The notes beneath the pieces are model-generated. The model searched no databases and was not told where the DNA came from. It saw nothing but the letters and a program-made list of their open reading frames with translations. A stretch of 7,248 bases of DNA. It comes from Planctomycetota bacterium (GTDB lineage Bacteria; Planctomycetota; Phycisphaerae; WQYP01). A program made the translations under genes and the position numbers. The stretch spans positions 1-7,248 of the forward strand of contig JAJXZA010000014.1 in NCBI GenBank assembly GCA_021780285.1, given 5' to 3'. Below are positions 1 through 6,788 of this stretch, one piece after another. Within the stretch, counting starts at the first letter, position 1. Each line of letters begins with the position of its first letter.

Positions 1-711
1 TTTGAAATGAAGGCGACGGCCCGCGTAGCCCTGGCGCCAATTATCCTGGCTTCAGCGAAACAAGCTCTGCCGACCATTGCGGCAAGCTATTATCCGCAGC
101 ATCCATATAATAATTCCACCATGACGATCTCCGCCAAGATACCCTCGGGCCTTGGTCCGGTGAAATTTGTGGTATTGCCCACAAACATCGGCATGAATCA
201 GTTGGAAGGCTTGGCGCATGCGGCGCTGAATCGGCTCGATCAGATTCATCATGACCTGGATGTTGATCATCAGCCCGCGTGGGTCAATTCGGTTAATAGT
301 ATTAAAGGAACGCCCACGGCGGCGGCGGCCTCGCAGTATTACAACGTTGCCCTGCGTATTAACGGTACCCCCAACGACGGGGCCGTCAGTTGGACCGATG
401 TGCTTTCCACGCTGCTCGCGTCGCAGGTCGGGCAGACCACCGATCAGTGCCGTACACGCATCACCACCTATTTTAATGGCTCGATACTGCCTCTAATTCA
501 AACGCAAAGCACCCTGGTGTATACAACCGACGTTGCCGGAAACATTACCAAGCCGCTGCATGTCGCGCCCGGCTCTTGGACAATCATCGCCTGGTGCTTT
601 AATTCTGACGGCGCCTGGATCTGGATGAGAAACATCACCCTGCAGCAGCAGCAGAATAACGCCATTCATCTGGGGCCAAACTCCTATGCCGCCGGCTACC
701 TTACCAAATAG
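1..711 (+). CDS. Hypothetical protein, 3' part (5' end outside window)
   Basis: The reading frame is open from base 1 to the TAG at 709-711. The first ATG, at 7, has only six bases before it, so no ribosome binding site can be judged, and there is no clear signal peptide after it. I treat this as the C-terminal 236 residues of a longer protein. I do not recognise a family. The visible part is rich in Thr, Asn, Ala and Ile with few charges, as in exported beta-rich proteins. Near the C-terminus the stretch VAPGSWTIIAW, followed by alternating hydrophobic residues, looks like the closing strands of a small beta-sandwich such as those in carboxypeptidase-regulatory-like or adhesin modules. That reading is inference. 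A run of four Gln is encoded by CAG repeats at about 642-653. The next gene has its own promoter, so the two are probably transcribed separately. That this is a real gene is fairly sure; its function is unknown. Confidence 0.7.
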   Translation, partial: FEMKATARVALAPIILASAKQALPTIAASYYPQHPYNNSTMTISAKIPSGLGPVKFVVLPTNIGMNQLEGLAHAALNRLDQIHHDLDVDHQPAWVNSVNSIKGTPTAAAASQYYNVALRINGTPNDGAVSWTDVLSTLLASQVGQTTDQCRTRITTYFNGSILPLIQTQSTLVYTTDVAGNITKPLHVAPGSWTIIAWCFNSDGAWIWMRNITLQQQQNNAIHLGPNSYAAGYLTK

Positions 712-765
712 CCTTTGCGTCACGGATGCCGGCATATCGTGCAGAGTTGAACGGTTGAAAGCTGC

Positions 766-796
766 TTGCAGTAGACACATGGCTTTGTGCTATAAT
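766..796 (+). promoter_or_regulatory. Extended -10 sigma70-type promoter for the STN-like pair
   Basis: A perfect TATAAT lies at 791-796, preceded by TGC at 788-790, which gives the extended -10 form TGnTATAAT. The only -35-like hexamer in reach is TTGCAG at 766-771, with a long 19-bp spacer and only TTG matching well, so the extended -10 probably does the work. Transcription would start near 803, giving a leader of about 50 nt before the ATG at 855. It lies in the 143-bp gap between the first gene and the STN-like pair and should drive both paralogues. Confidence 0.6.
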
Positions 797-826
797 GTGA
801 GGCGCGAAGGCCTGTTAGTCTGTCAT

Positions 827-848
827 CGCCGGATTTTCGGCGGAAAGG
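827..848 (+). promoter_or_regulatory. 5'-UTR hairpin abutting the Shine-Dalgarno
   Basis: CGCCG at 827-831 pairs with CGGCG at 838-842 around a six-base loop, GATTTT. The Shine-Dalgarno GGAAAGG at 842-848 starts on the last base of the stem. It is 6 nt from the ATG at 855 but directly touches the ATG at 849, and this spacing decides the start in favour of 855. A hairpin this close could modulate ribosome access, but a 5-bp stem is modest and may be chance. Confidence 0.4.
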
Positions 849-854
849 ATGTTT

Positions 855-1643
855 ATGCGGGCGGTAGCTTTTAATCGGTTCAAAATGTCCATAATTGCGG
901 CCGCCATCGTTGGCTCTTTGGGATGGATGCCGGCCGGGGTTGCTCCAGCAGCAGGTGCTGCGGCGGCGGCTGGCGCCTTTAGGGTTTCCACAGCCAAGCT
1001 GATGTATCAGGTGCTGCCGCATACCACGCTCCATTCGGTTCCACTGGGCAACGCGATTGACTACCTGCGCCAGGTGAGCGGCGCCAACATTGTTGTAAAT
1101 TGGAATGCATTGGAAGCGGCAGGGGTGTCCAAACAGGCTACCGTCTCCCTCGATTTGCGCTATGTCACCGTTAAAAAGACACTGCAGCTTATGCTGTCAC
1201 AGGCCTCCAATTCGGCAACGCTGGTGTCGTATATCAGCGGCAATGTCCTTACTGTAACCACACAGGCCGAAGCTAATACGCATCTTGTAACGCGTGTATA
1301 CCAGGTTGGCGATCTGGTTATGACCATTCCCAATTTCACCAACTTTCCGCAGTTTAATCTCCAGTCGGCGACGCAGAATTCCACCGCACAGGTCAGCAGC
1401 ACCGGCGGCGGCGGTATGGGCAATGCCGGTGGCGGCGGTGGCCTCTTTGGCGGCAACGCAGCTTCGGGCCAGTCCAACATTCAAACGCCGAACCAACGAG
1501 GCCAGGACCTGGTAAAGTTGATTGAAAATACTATTCAGCTGAGCGTTTGGCAGAGCAATGGCGGCCAATCGAACGTATCGTACTTCCGCGGGCAGCTTGT
1601 GGTGACAGCGCCGGTATATGTGCAGGAACTTATCGGCGGATAG
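855..1643 (+). CDS. Exported STN/secretin-N-like protein with Gly-rich linker
   Basis: The product is 262 aa. Residues 1-40 form a signal peptide: Arg and Lys near the start, a hydrophobic IIAAAIVGSLGW core, then an Ala-rich stretch with AxA-type cleavage sites. Residues about 53-138 resemble the short N-terminal domain of secretins and TonB receptors (STN): VPLGNAIDYLRQ, then VVNWNALEAAG, VSLDLRYV and NVLTVTT, the helix-strand pattern of that fold. YQVGDL at 149-154 and PNF at 159-161 follow, as in many planctomycete STN-like proteins. A Gly-rich linker spans about 184-200. The last 44 residues (LIENTIQLSVW, NGG, QLVVTAP) form a second small beta module that in relatives precedes longer domains; here the protein simply ends. 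No secretin or receptor barrel is present. The start at 855 is chosen over 849 for its Shine-Dalgarno spacing. The paralogue at 1650 follows 6 bp downstream, so the two are almost certainly co-transcribed. The domain call is by eye; the biological role is unknown, perhaps a periplasmic scaffold or binding module. Confidence 0.8.
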   Translation: MRAVAFNRFKMSIIAAAIVGSLGWMPAGVAPAAGAAAAAGAFRVSTAKLMYQVLPHTTLHSVPLGNAIDYLRQVSGANIVVNWNALEAAGVSKQATVSLDLRYVTVKKTLQLMLSQASNSATLVSYISGNVLTVTTQAEANTHLVTRVYQVGDLVMTIPNFTNFPQFNLQSATQNSTAQVSSTGGGGMGNAGGGGGLFGGNAASGQSNIQTPNQRGQDLVKLIENTIQLSVWQSNGGQSNVSYFRGQLVVTAPVYVQELIGG

Positions 1644-1649
1644 GCCGTA

Positions 1650-2507
1650 ATGATTTATCGAACGCTGGAAAACTTTGCCTGTGTGATTGTTCTCCTGACA
1701 GCAGGTGTTGCACTTCAGGCGACGACGCAGGGGTATGCCGCTGCGCCTGCGGCCGGGCAATCTGTACCGGGTAAATTAGCCGGGCCAACGACGCGGCCTG
1801 TTGCCGCCAAAGCGGCATTCCCCTTCAGGCCGGCTCAAATCGGGCAAGTGGTGTTTGTGCTCGATGAGCCTAAACTATTGCAGCATGATCTGCCCAAACT
1901 TATTCTGCACCATAGCACGCTCAATCATGCTCTTGACGAACTGGCGCAAAACACGCATACCAATTTGGTGGCAAGCTGGAATGCCATGGTTAAAGCCGGC
2001 TTGCGTATGAAAGCGCGGCACTCGCTCACGTTGCCGACCAATTCATACAAGCGCGACTTGGTACTGCTCATGAAACACTATATGCCACACCGGCATCTGG
2101 TAATCACGGCCCAGAGCAACGTGATCTTCATCACCACCCGGGCACAGGATGATTTACAAATGGTTGTGCGCTATTACTGGTTGCCCGATCTGTTGCAGAA
2201 TATGCCGCGGATTATTCATCCCGGCACTAATTTGGAAACATTTGGGCCTACTGCCTCAGCCAAGGCTCCAGCGACCGCACCGGCCACGCAGCCGAAAAAG
2301 CGCCCGCCCGTCAGCACGAATATCATAGACCTGATTACATCAACGGTGCGGCCGAAGATTTGGCTTAACCACGGCGGCAAAGGCACAATTTCTATTGTCG
2401 GCGAGCGCGTTATTGTTTCGGCTCCGGCAAATGTGCAGGCCATTCTGAACGGGCCAAGCCATTACAACCCCAACGCGGCACCGCTGTATTTGACCGTATC
2501 ATATTAG
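1650..2507 (+). CDS. Exported STN/secretin-N-like paralogue with Ala/Pro linker
   Basis: The product is 285 aa. It has a hydrophobic N-terminus (CVIVLLTAGVALQA, residues 11-24) that reads as a signal peptide. It aligns by eye with the upstream protein along most of its length: LNHALDELAQ and VASWNAMVKAGL (about 91-118) match the STN-like core, NVIFITTRAQ (157-166) and YYWLPDLL (175-182) match the central part, and LITSTVRPKIW, HGG and RVIVSAPANVQAIL (228-266) match the C-terminal module. At the place of the partner's Gly-rich linker it has an Ala/Pro/Thr/Lys-rich segment (about 201-221). It adds about 60 residues before the core and a short tail ending in SY. The ATG is 6 bp after the preceding stop, with an SD-like GGATAGG at 1638-1644, which suggests coupled translation. 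The two probably arose by tandem duplication and may act as a heteromeric pair; that is inference. Function is unknown. Confidence 0.78.
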   Translation: MIYRTLENFACVIVLLTAGVALQATTQGYAAAPAAGQSVPGKLAGPTTRPVAAKAAFPFRPAQIGQVVFVLDEPKLLQHDLPKLILHHSTLNHALDELAQNTHTNLVASWNAMVKAGLRMKARHSLTLPTNSYKRDLVLLMKHYMPHRHLVITAQSNVIFITTRAQDDLQMVVRYYWLPDLLQNMPRIIHPGTNLETFGPTASAKAPATAPATQPKKRPPVSTNIIDLITSTVRPKIWLNHGGKGTISIVGERVIVSAPANVQAILNGPSHYNPNAAPLYLTVSY

Positions 2508-2530
2508 CTCTGGCGATCTGCAACCAACGC
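2508..2530. other. Convergent intergenic gap without a clear terminator
   Basis: Only 23 bp separate the stop of the + strand paralogue from the stop of the - strand ligase. I see no GC-rich stem followed by a T-run on either strand here. The best inverted repeat, AACCA at 2522-2526 against TGGTT at 2541-2545, has only 5 bp and reaches into the ligase gene. The two transcripts probably overlap at their 3' ends. Confidence 0.4.
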
Positions 2531-4648
2531 TTACTGACTCGTGGTTAACCGCTGGATAAAAGCGCGCACGGATGCTACCTCTTGCGGTGAGAGTCGCTGA
2601 ACTTCATTCTTGGGTAGTTCGCTGTTGAGTTGCAGTGCCAGACGGAGTTGCGCCAGCCGCTCAGCGCGGCTCAATCCGCAGTGTGGATTTTCGACCAGTG
2701 GAATACGAAAGCGGGCGTCGGCGCGGTTAAGACTCAGCAGGCGGTGTACATTGGCGGCTGGGTTCTCGCCCAGGGCAATCTGCAGGCCGATGGTTCGCAT
2801 CAGCCAGGTCTGTGATCGTGGATCTAATCTCAGAGCATGATTGGCCGCTGCAAGAGCGTTGGCGTAGTCGTGGGTTTTTATAGAGGCTTCGTATTCGCGC
2901 ACAACGGGTCGTGGATCACACGGCAGATTTTGACGCATAAGCGGAATCCAGAGCCAACCAATGACGCCTCCTGCTGCAATGACGATCACTATTACGGCGC
3001 TAAGCGTGATGGGGGCAAAGCTCCTATTTTCGTTCATTTGCGGGGCTGTGGGGGCAACAACCAACACCAGTATTACCGCCAACAGCATGGCTGCCGGGCC
3101 GGTGAGCAGCGCCATGTTCACTTGATCGTACAACAGCATGCCGGCACAGCCGATGGCCAGGGCAAACATTAAAAATCTTCTTCCCGACGGCGAAGTAACC
3201 TTAAAAGCGGTTGCCCCCACCCAATAGCCGGCAAAGCTTACTGCGCCGTAAATAACAGCTAGGATGGCATCAAGCATGGGCGTACTAGCAACCAATGCCA
3301 GACGCACGCCCCACGCGGCCACGATAAACAGCGCTCCGTTGATGGGAGAAAGAGATGCGAGGCTCAGATCGTCAATATCTTCGGTTTGCTTAAATACCAG
3401 AGCAAATGCCCCTGCAAAAAGTCCGACCAGAAGAACGCCTGCGGGAATGCCCATTTCGGCCGCAGCGCGAATGAAAATGCTATGCGGATTCTTCACGTCC
3501 TCCGGCGCACTGGGCAGCTTGTACTCGGTATAATACTGGCCAAAATTATTAAGACCCACGCCCAGCCACGGGTGGGCCGCGATGATAGGCGCGGCGCCGC
3601 ACCAATACTGCCAGCGAAATTTGAGGCTTTTGGTGGGCAAACTTCCGGTGGTCAGTCCATATGCCAAAACCGCGGCCGCAAGCACTGCTGCGGTCAGCAG
3701 GCCGGCCCAGTATATGCGCCAGCGGTAGCGGGAAATGAAGGCACGCCATTTCCACATCATCATGGCAAGCACAACCAGGCAAATAAGGCTGCTCGCTAAA
3801 CCCCCTTTGCTCCGAGTCAGCAAAGTGACAACCATCCCGACGAGCACGAGGGTAATGCTGCCGGCGAGCAACAATGGGCGTTGGGGCATAGGCATTGAGC
3901 CTGCCGAAGCAGAACTGGGGCGGTTCTTGCGCCCAGAAGGCTCGGCTTTTGGCGTTGGCTCCTGATAGAACGACAGCAGCGCCAGCGACATGGCCGCCGC
4001 CAGCACAATCAGCGGCGTTAGGGCCTCGGCGAACGCATCGCTTAGATAGAAATAGCCCGTCACCTCCTTGGAGTTCATGCGAGCTTCAAAAAGCCGGGCA
4101 TCAAGCGTGCCGGGTGTGAGACCGTTGGCCCTGAGATTCTGATTTTGGTGTGCGTTAAAAAATCGGATGGTGTCGGGTATTTCCACCATGCGTTGGTATA
4201 AGCCTTTGGCGCAGAACCCGGCAAACAGCAATACCAAAAATGCAAAGGCAAACTGCCGCCGGCGAAAGTCATTGGCGGTAAGCATAGTTACCAGACCGCC
4301 GCACAGGCCAAGCGTCATATCGCACCAGCCGATGATTGCGGCAAACTTATCCGCGGCAAGCCACGCGGAAGCTCCCCCCAATGCCAATAAGCAGGCGACA
4401 ATCCCTGCAGCCGGCCAGAATGAACGCGGGGCTTTGCCTGCGGCCAGCAATGCAATGGACAACAACAGCAGACCGGCCGCAGCAAGCCCAACGAGTTCGG
4501 CCGGCCCTAAAAATCCGGCGCTGCCGAACCCGCCGGAACTGATGCCGGTGACATCAGCCGCTTGCCGGGCATTGGTGCGTATAAAGACGATCAGCAATGT
4601 TCCAACAAGAGCAACCCACGAAAGTAAACCCGAGACGCGCGAAGTCAT
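2531..4648 (-). CDS. O-antigen ligase/polymerase-like membrane protein with TPR tail
   Basis: The product is 705 aa with about 14 predicted membrane segments, likely in the inner membrane. Features typical of the O-antigen ligase (Wzy/WaaL) family are visible in order: TRSKGG at 278-283 at the end of a membrane helix; a large periplasmic loop starting with FRWQYW (344-349) and continuing AHPWLGVGLNNFG (358-370); then NPHSIFIRAAAEMGIPAG (387-404), the family's hallmark PH/HN region. After the last membrane segment (about 547-569) comes a soluble tail of about 135 residues with a TPR-like repeat (YEASIKTHDYANALAAANHALRLDP, about 586-610). Family members join or polymerise polyprenyl-linked glycans; which one applies here cannot be told from sequence. 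The ATG at 4648 overlaps the upstream TGA as ATGA, and GGAGAG lies 8 nt before it inside the upstream gene, so translation is coupled. At 705 aa it is long for a plain WaaL because of the tail and extra helices. The family call is quite sure, the substrate is not. Confidence 0.87.
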   Translation of the reverse strand: MTSRVSGLLSWVALVGTLLIVFIRTNARQAADVTGISSGGFGSAGFLGPAELVGLAAAGLLLLSIALLAAGKAPRSFWPAAGIVACLLALGGASAWLAADKFAAIIGWCDMTLGLCGGLVTMLTANDFRRRQFAFAFLVLLFAGFCAKGLYQRMVEIPDTIRFFNAHQNQNLRANGLTPGTLDARLFEARMNSKEVTGYFYLSDAFAEALTPLIVLAAAMSLALLSFYQEPTPKAEPSGRKNRPSSASAGSMPMPQRPLLLAGSITLVLVGMVVTLLTRSKGGLASSLICLVVLAMMMWKWRAFISRYRWRIYWAGLLTAAVLAAAVLAYGLTTGSLPTKSLKFRWQYWCGAAPIIAAHPWLGVGLNNFGQYYTEYKLPSAPEDVKNPHSIFIRAAAEMGIPAGVLLVGLFAGAFALVFKQTEDIDDLSLASLSPINGALFIVAAWGVRLALVASTPMLDAILAVIYGAVSFAGYWVGATAFKVTSPSGRRFLMFALAIGCAGMLLYDQVNMALLTGPAAMLLAVILVLVVAPTAPQMNENRSFAPITLSAVIVIVIAAGGVIGWLWIPLMRQNLPCDPRPVVREYEASIKTHDYANALAAANHALRLDPRSQTWLMRTIGLQIALGENPAANVHRLLSLNRADARFRIPLVENPHCGLSRAERLAQLRLALQLNSELPKNEVQRLSPQEVASVRAFIQRLTTSQ

Positions 4649-5763
4649 TGTATGTGCTCTCCGACACGCTCCAAAAGGTGAATCACCAGGAGAAGGCTGC
4701 CTGCCTGTAAGGCAATCAGCGCCGCGCCAACAGCGTCAGCCCGAACCAGCAGCGGAGCCGACAGACCGGTGGCAAGAGTAATGGCATAAATAATCAACAC
4801 CGCCGCTTTATTTGAAAAGCCATGGCGTGTAAGCCGATGCGAGAAGTGATTGGTATCGCCTTTCATGGGGTTGCGTCCATGGCCCATGCGAATGGCTATT
4901 ACGGTGCAAAAATCGTACAGGGGCACCGCACAAATAAGCAGCGGCGTAAATATGCCGTACCAAGGCTCCGGTGGAGAAAAATAAGTTGTTCGAATGGTAA
5001 GTGCGGCAAGTAAAAAGCCCAGCACCATGCTTCCGCCATCGCCCATGAATATGCTCGCCGGCGGAAAGTTGTGCCACAAAAATCCAAGTATGGCCCCGAT
5101 GTAAACCAGCAGAATGGCGCATACCAGCCATTGCGCATTATGAGCTGCGGTAATCACAAACATAAGGCTGCATATAACCGCAACGCCTGCAGCCAAGCCA
5201 TCCATGTTGTCCAGAAAGTTAAATGCATTGGTAAGCACGGTCAGCCATGCCACCGTGAGTGCACACGAAATAAAATATCCGCCGGTAATTTTACCGTCCA
5301 ATACAGTCAGTATGCGAAAGCCGCCGGGTTTGAGTTTTTCTCCGATGACCACCAGAGCCGTCGCGATGGCGAGTTGACCAATCAGCTTGGGCAAGGCTCC
5401 CAATGCCAGGCGATCGTCAAGCAGCCCCAGTAGGTGCATCGCCAGGGTGCATGCCAGCAGCAGCCAGGTAAGGGGGAGGCTGACATGCTCAAGCCGCATA
5501 AGTGTAACCGCATGTTTAGGCAGTAGTCCAAAAAAGCGGTGCGACTGTACCCATGGCATCATTAACAGCCCGAGTCCCACCGGAATGGCAATGGCCCAGA
5601 AAATGGCAATGCCGCCGTTTCTCGGCGTGGTGTGCACATGTACCTTGCGCTCGCCGGGGGCATCGAGCATTCCAAGCCGATGGGCCATGCGTTTAGCCAG
5701 CCCTGTTCCAACCAGAGCCATGAGCATAGGCGCCAGCACCAGCGCTATAATGAGCAGAATCAT
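4645..5763 (-). CDS. WecA/MraY-type polyprenyl-phosphate sugar-1-phosphate transferase
   Basis: The product is 372 aa with about 11 predicted membrane segments, an inner-membrane enzyme. The family transfers a sugar-1-phosphate from a UDP-sugar to undecaprenyl phosphate, the first membrane step of envelope glycan synthesis. Counting from the ATG at 5763, the hallmarks are present: RKVHVHTTPRNGGIAIF (39-55); GLLDD with the paired Asp 116-117; NAFNFLDNMDGLAAG (179-193); FMGDGGSMVLGF (239-250) with Asp 242; and NHFSHRL (305-311), a variant of the WecA HxHHRL motif. It is WecA-like rather than a cell-wall MraY, given this last motif and its pairing with a ligase. The frame extends to a TTG at 5775, but GGGAG sits 5 nt before the ATG at 5763, so I use 5763. 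The gene overlaps the ligase start by 4 bp and lies 56 bp after the DUF4416 gene. The sugar is unknown; GlcNAc or another HexNAc is usual for the family. Confidence 0.9.
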   Translation of the reverse strand: MILLIIALVLAPMLMALVGTGLAKRMAHRLGMLDAPGERKVHVHTTPRNGGIAIFWAIAIPVGLGLLMMPWVQSHRFFGLLPKHAVTLMRLEHVSLPLTWLLLACTLAMHLLGLLDDRLALGALPKLIGQLAIATALVVIGEKLKPGGFRILTVLDGKITGGYFISCALTVAWLTVLTNAFNFLDNMDGLAAGVAVICSLMFVITAAHNAQWLVCAILLVYIGAILGFLWHNFPPASIFMGDGGSMVLGFLLAALTIRTTYFSPPEPWYGIFTPLLICAVPLYDFCTVIAIRMGHGRNPMKGDTNHFSHRLTRHGFSNKAAVLIIYAITLATGLSAPLLVRADAVGAALIALQAGSLLLVIHLLERVGEHIQ

Positions 5764-5819
5764 GCAAGCTCCCAACAGTGCAGTGGTCAGGCCGCCGTTT
5801 AGCCCCTAGCAGCGATGGC

Positions 5820-6377
5820 TTAAACGGCGCTCAGCGAAACTTTGCGCTGCAAGGTCGAAAAGTAAGCCTCGCGGGCGCGTACAAAAAAGCTCTGTGCTGC
5901 ATCCGATTGGTAGTCAGGATAGGTCCAGGGCCACGCAATCCAACGCGACCCATTCCAGTGCAGCGTTACCTCCGAGTAGATGCCTTCGCTTAAATAGACG
6001 CGGTGGCTGTGATCTTTGGTAGTGGCCAGAATGATTTTGGTTCTCGTTAAATATCCGGGGTCAATATTTACGGGGCGTTTGGCTGCCTGCGGAAATTGCC
6101 GTGCCAGTAAAATTTCCGCCATGTTGGTTTCCAGTTTGCATTTGGCAAGCTGTTCGGGCGCAAAGAGATTGGCAAACCGTACCCATTGTCGCAGCAGCTT
6201 GCCACCCATTTGATCGGCATAATAGTCGGTAAAGGTAAATGGCATGGGTGGGGTCTGATCGTCAATAGCACCATACCATTGAGTAAGCTCACGCTGAGCC
6301 GCGGCGAGCTGCGTCTCATCAGCAGCCAACAGGCCGGCAAACCGGAGTACGGGAAGCGGAGGGTTGGGAACAGCCAT
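5820..6377 (-). CDS. DUF4416 family protein
   Basis: The product is 185 aa, about the usual size for DUF4416. The conserved blocks are intact: FAGLLAADE (13-21); PFTFTDYYADQMG (46-58); NIDPGYL (104-110); KIILATTKDHSHRVYL (114-129); GIYSEVTL (132-139); WPWTYPDY (149-156). There is no signal peptide or membrane segment, so it is cytosolic. The family has no established function that I know of; the many invariant Asp, His, Lys and Tyr residues suggest an enzyme or ligand binder, which is inference. The frame is open to an ATG at 6440, but the family homology starts right after the ATG at 6377, an AGAGAG lies about 8 nt before it, and a candidate -10 overlaps the far ATG. I therefore choose 6377. 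It is the first gene of a likely three-gene operon with the sugar-phosphate transferase and the ligase. Confidence 0.88.
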   Translation of the reverse strand: MAVPNPPLPVLRFAGLLAADETQLAAAQRELTQWYGAIDDQTPPMPFTFTDYYADQMGGKLLRQWVRFANLFAPEQLAKCKLETNMAEILLARQFPQAAKRPVNIDPGYLTRTKIILATTKDHSHRVYLSEGIYSEVTLHWNGSRWIAWPWTYPDYQSDAAQSFFVRAREAYFSTLQRKVSLSAV

Positions 6378-6438
6378 CAACACATCTCTCTTACAACCAC
6401 GGCTTTGGCAGAGCCGATACCATGCAAATGCCGCCGAC

Positions 6439-6467
6439 ATTGTAACGTGACCCGAACCGATTGGGCA
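6439..6467 (-). promoter_or_regulatory. Candidate promoter of the DUF4416-glycan operon
   Basis: On the - strand TACAAT (5 of 6 to consensus) lies at 6444-6439. The sequence 17 bp upstream, TGCCCA at 6467-6462, is a poor -35. Transcription would start near 6432 and give a leader of about 55 nt before the ATG at 6377. In that leader CGGCT and AGCCG (about 6401-6417) can form a small hairpin. The call rests mainly on the -10 and the position. Confidence 0.35.
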
Positions 6468-6493
6468 GGTGCCGAAAATTGTTTACGATCATT

Positions 6494-6516
6494 AAAAAAG
6501 GCCGGCTCCGCGCCGG
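6494..6516 (-). terminator. Rho-independent terminator, - strand
   Basis: Read on the - strand, CCGGC (6516-6512) pairs with GCCGG (6506-6502) around the loop GCGGA, followed after CC by six T (6499-6494). There is no T-run on the + strand side, so it acts leftward. It lies about 115 nt upstream of the DUF4416 start. It may end a transcript coming from the right, or act as an attenuator if a second operon promoter lies further upstream. Confidence 0.55.
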
Positions 6517-6529
6517 ATTACCCTCCGGC
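6512..6529 (-). promoter_or_regulatory. Hairpin competing with the terminator stem
   Basis: GCCGGA and TCCGGC form a perfect 6-bp inverted repeat with a 6-base loop. Its left arm is the same sequence that forms one arm of the terminator, so the two hairpins exclude each other. On the - strand this hairpin is transcribed first. The layout is that of an attenuator, but no ligand or leader peptide is identified, and a chance repeat in GC-rich DNA is possible. Confidence 0.35.
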
Positions 6530-6788
6530 TGGGAGTTACTGTCAAATCTTGTGGACCGCGGATTAGGTGGCCGGTTTTCGTTGTCCGTCCTGGTAAGCAA
6601 TTCCGGCTAAACCATCCTGCGTTAATTCCGGTTCGTTAAGGCGCTGAAATCTTCGCTGGGCGCTCATGCACAAAGGATACAATGGCACCGTTTTTAGGAG
6701 TCTGCTCCGACGATTTGGCGATAAATACCGCGATGAGTAAACGTGCAAGCAGCGGCTGCCGAGCTTGCTCAGCGGGGAGGCTATTCGC

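Larger units (their letters stand above)
6441..6788. other. 348-bp stretch without a supported gene
   Basis: I see no convincing coding region here. It holds the -35 side of the candidate operon promoter, a - strand terminator-like hairpin with a competing hairpin (6494-6529), and a - strand frame ending with TAA at 6563-6565. It also holds an isolated + strand TACAAT at 6678-6683 without a -35, and the GGGGAGG ribosome binding site (6774-6780) of the small gene that follows. Confidence 0.45.

Noticed and set aside
727..736. Palindrome ATGCCGGCAT after the first gene as a terminator
   Set aside because: It has no loop and no following T-run; too short to be a rho-independent terminator.
1197..1760. 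- strand frame of 187 codons under the STN-like pair
   Set aside because: The + strand genes have signal peptides, paralogy and ribosome binding sites; the antisense product has none of these.
4167..4781. Long + strand frame (204 codons) opposite the ligase and transferase genes
   Set aside because: It is antisense to two genes with clear family motifs; its translation is low-complexity Ala/Pro/Ser/Arg/Asn sequence typical of a reverse-strand shadow.
5387..5809. + strand frame of 140 codons opposite the sugar-phosphate transferase
   Set aside because: It is a shadow of a well-conserved gene; Ser/Arg/Pro-rich with no domain.
6517..6545. - strand promoter with perfect TTGACA (6545-6540) and GGTAAT 17 bp downstream
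   Set aside because: The -10 matches only 4 of 6, and transcription would start inside the terminator stem, so it is probably chance.
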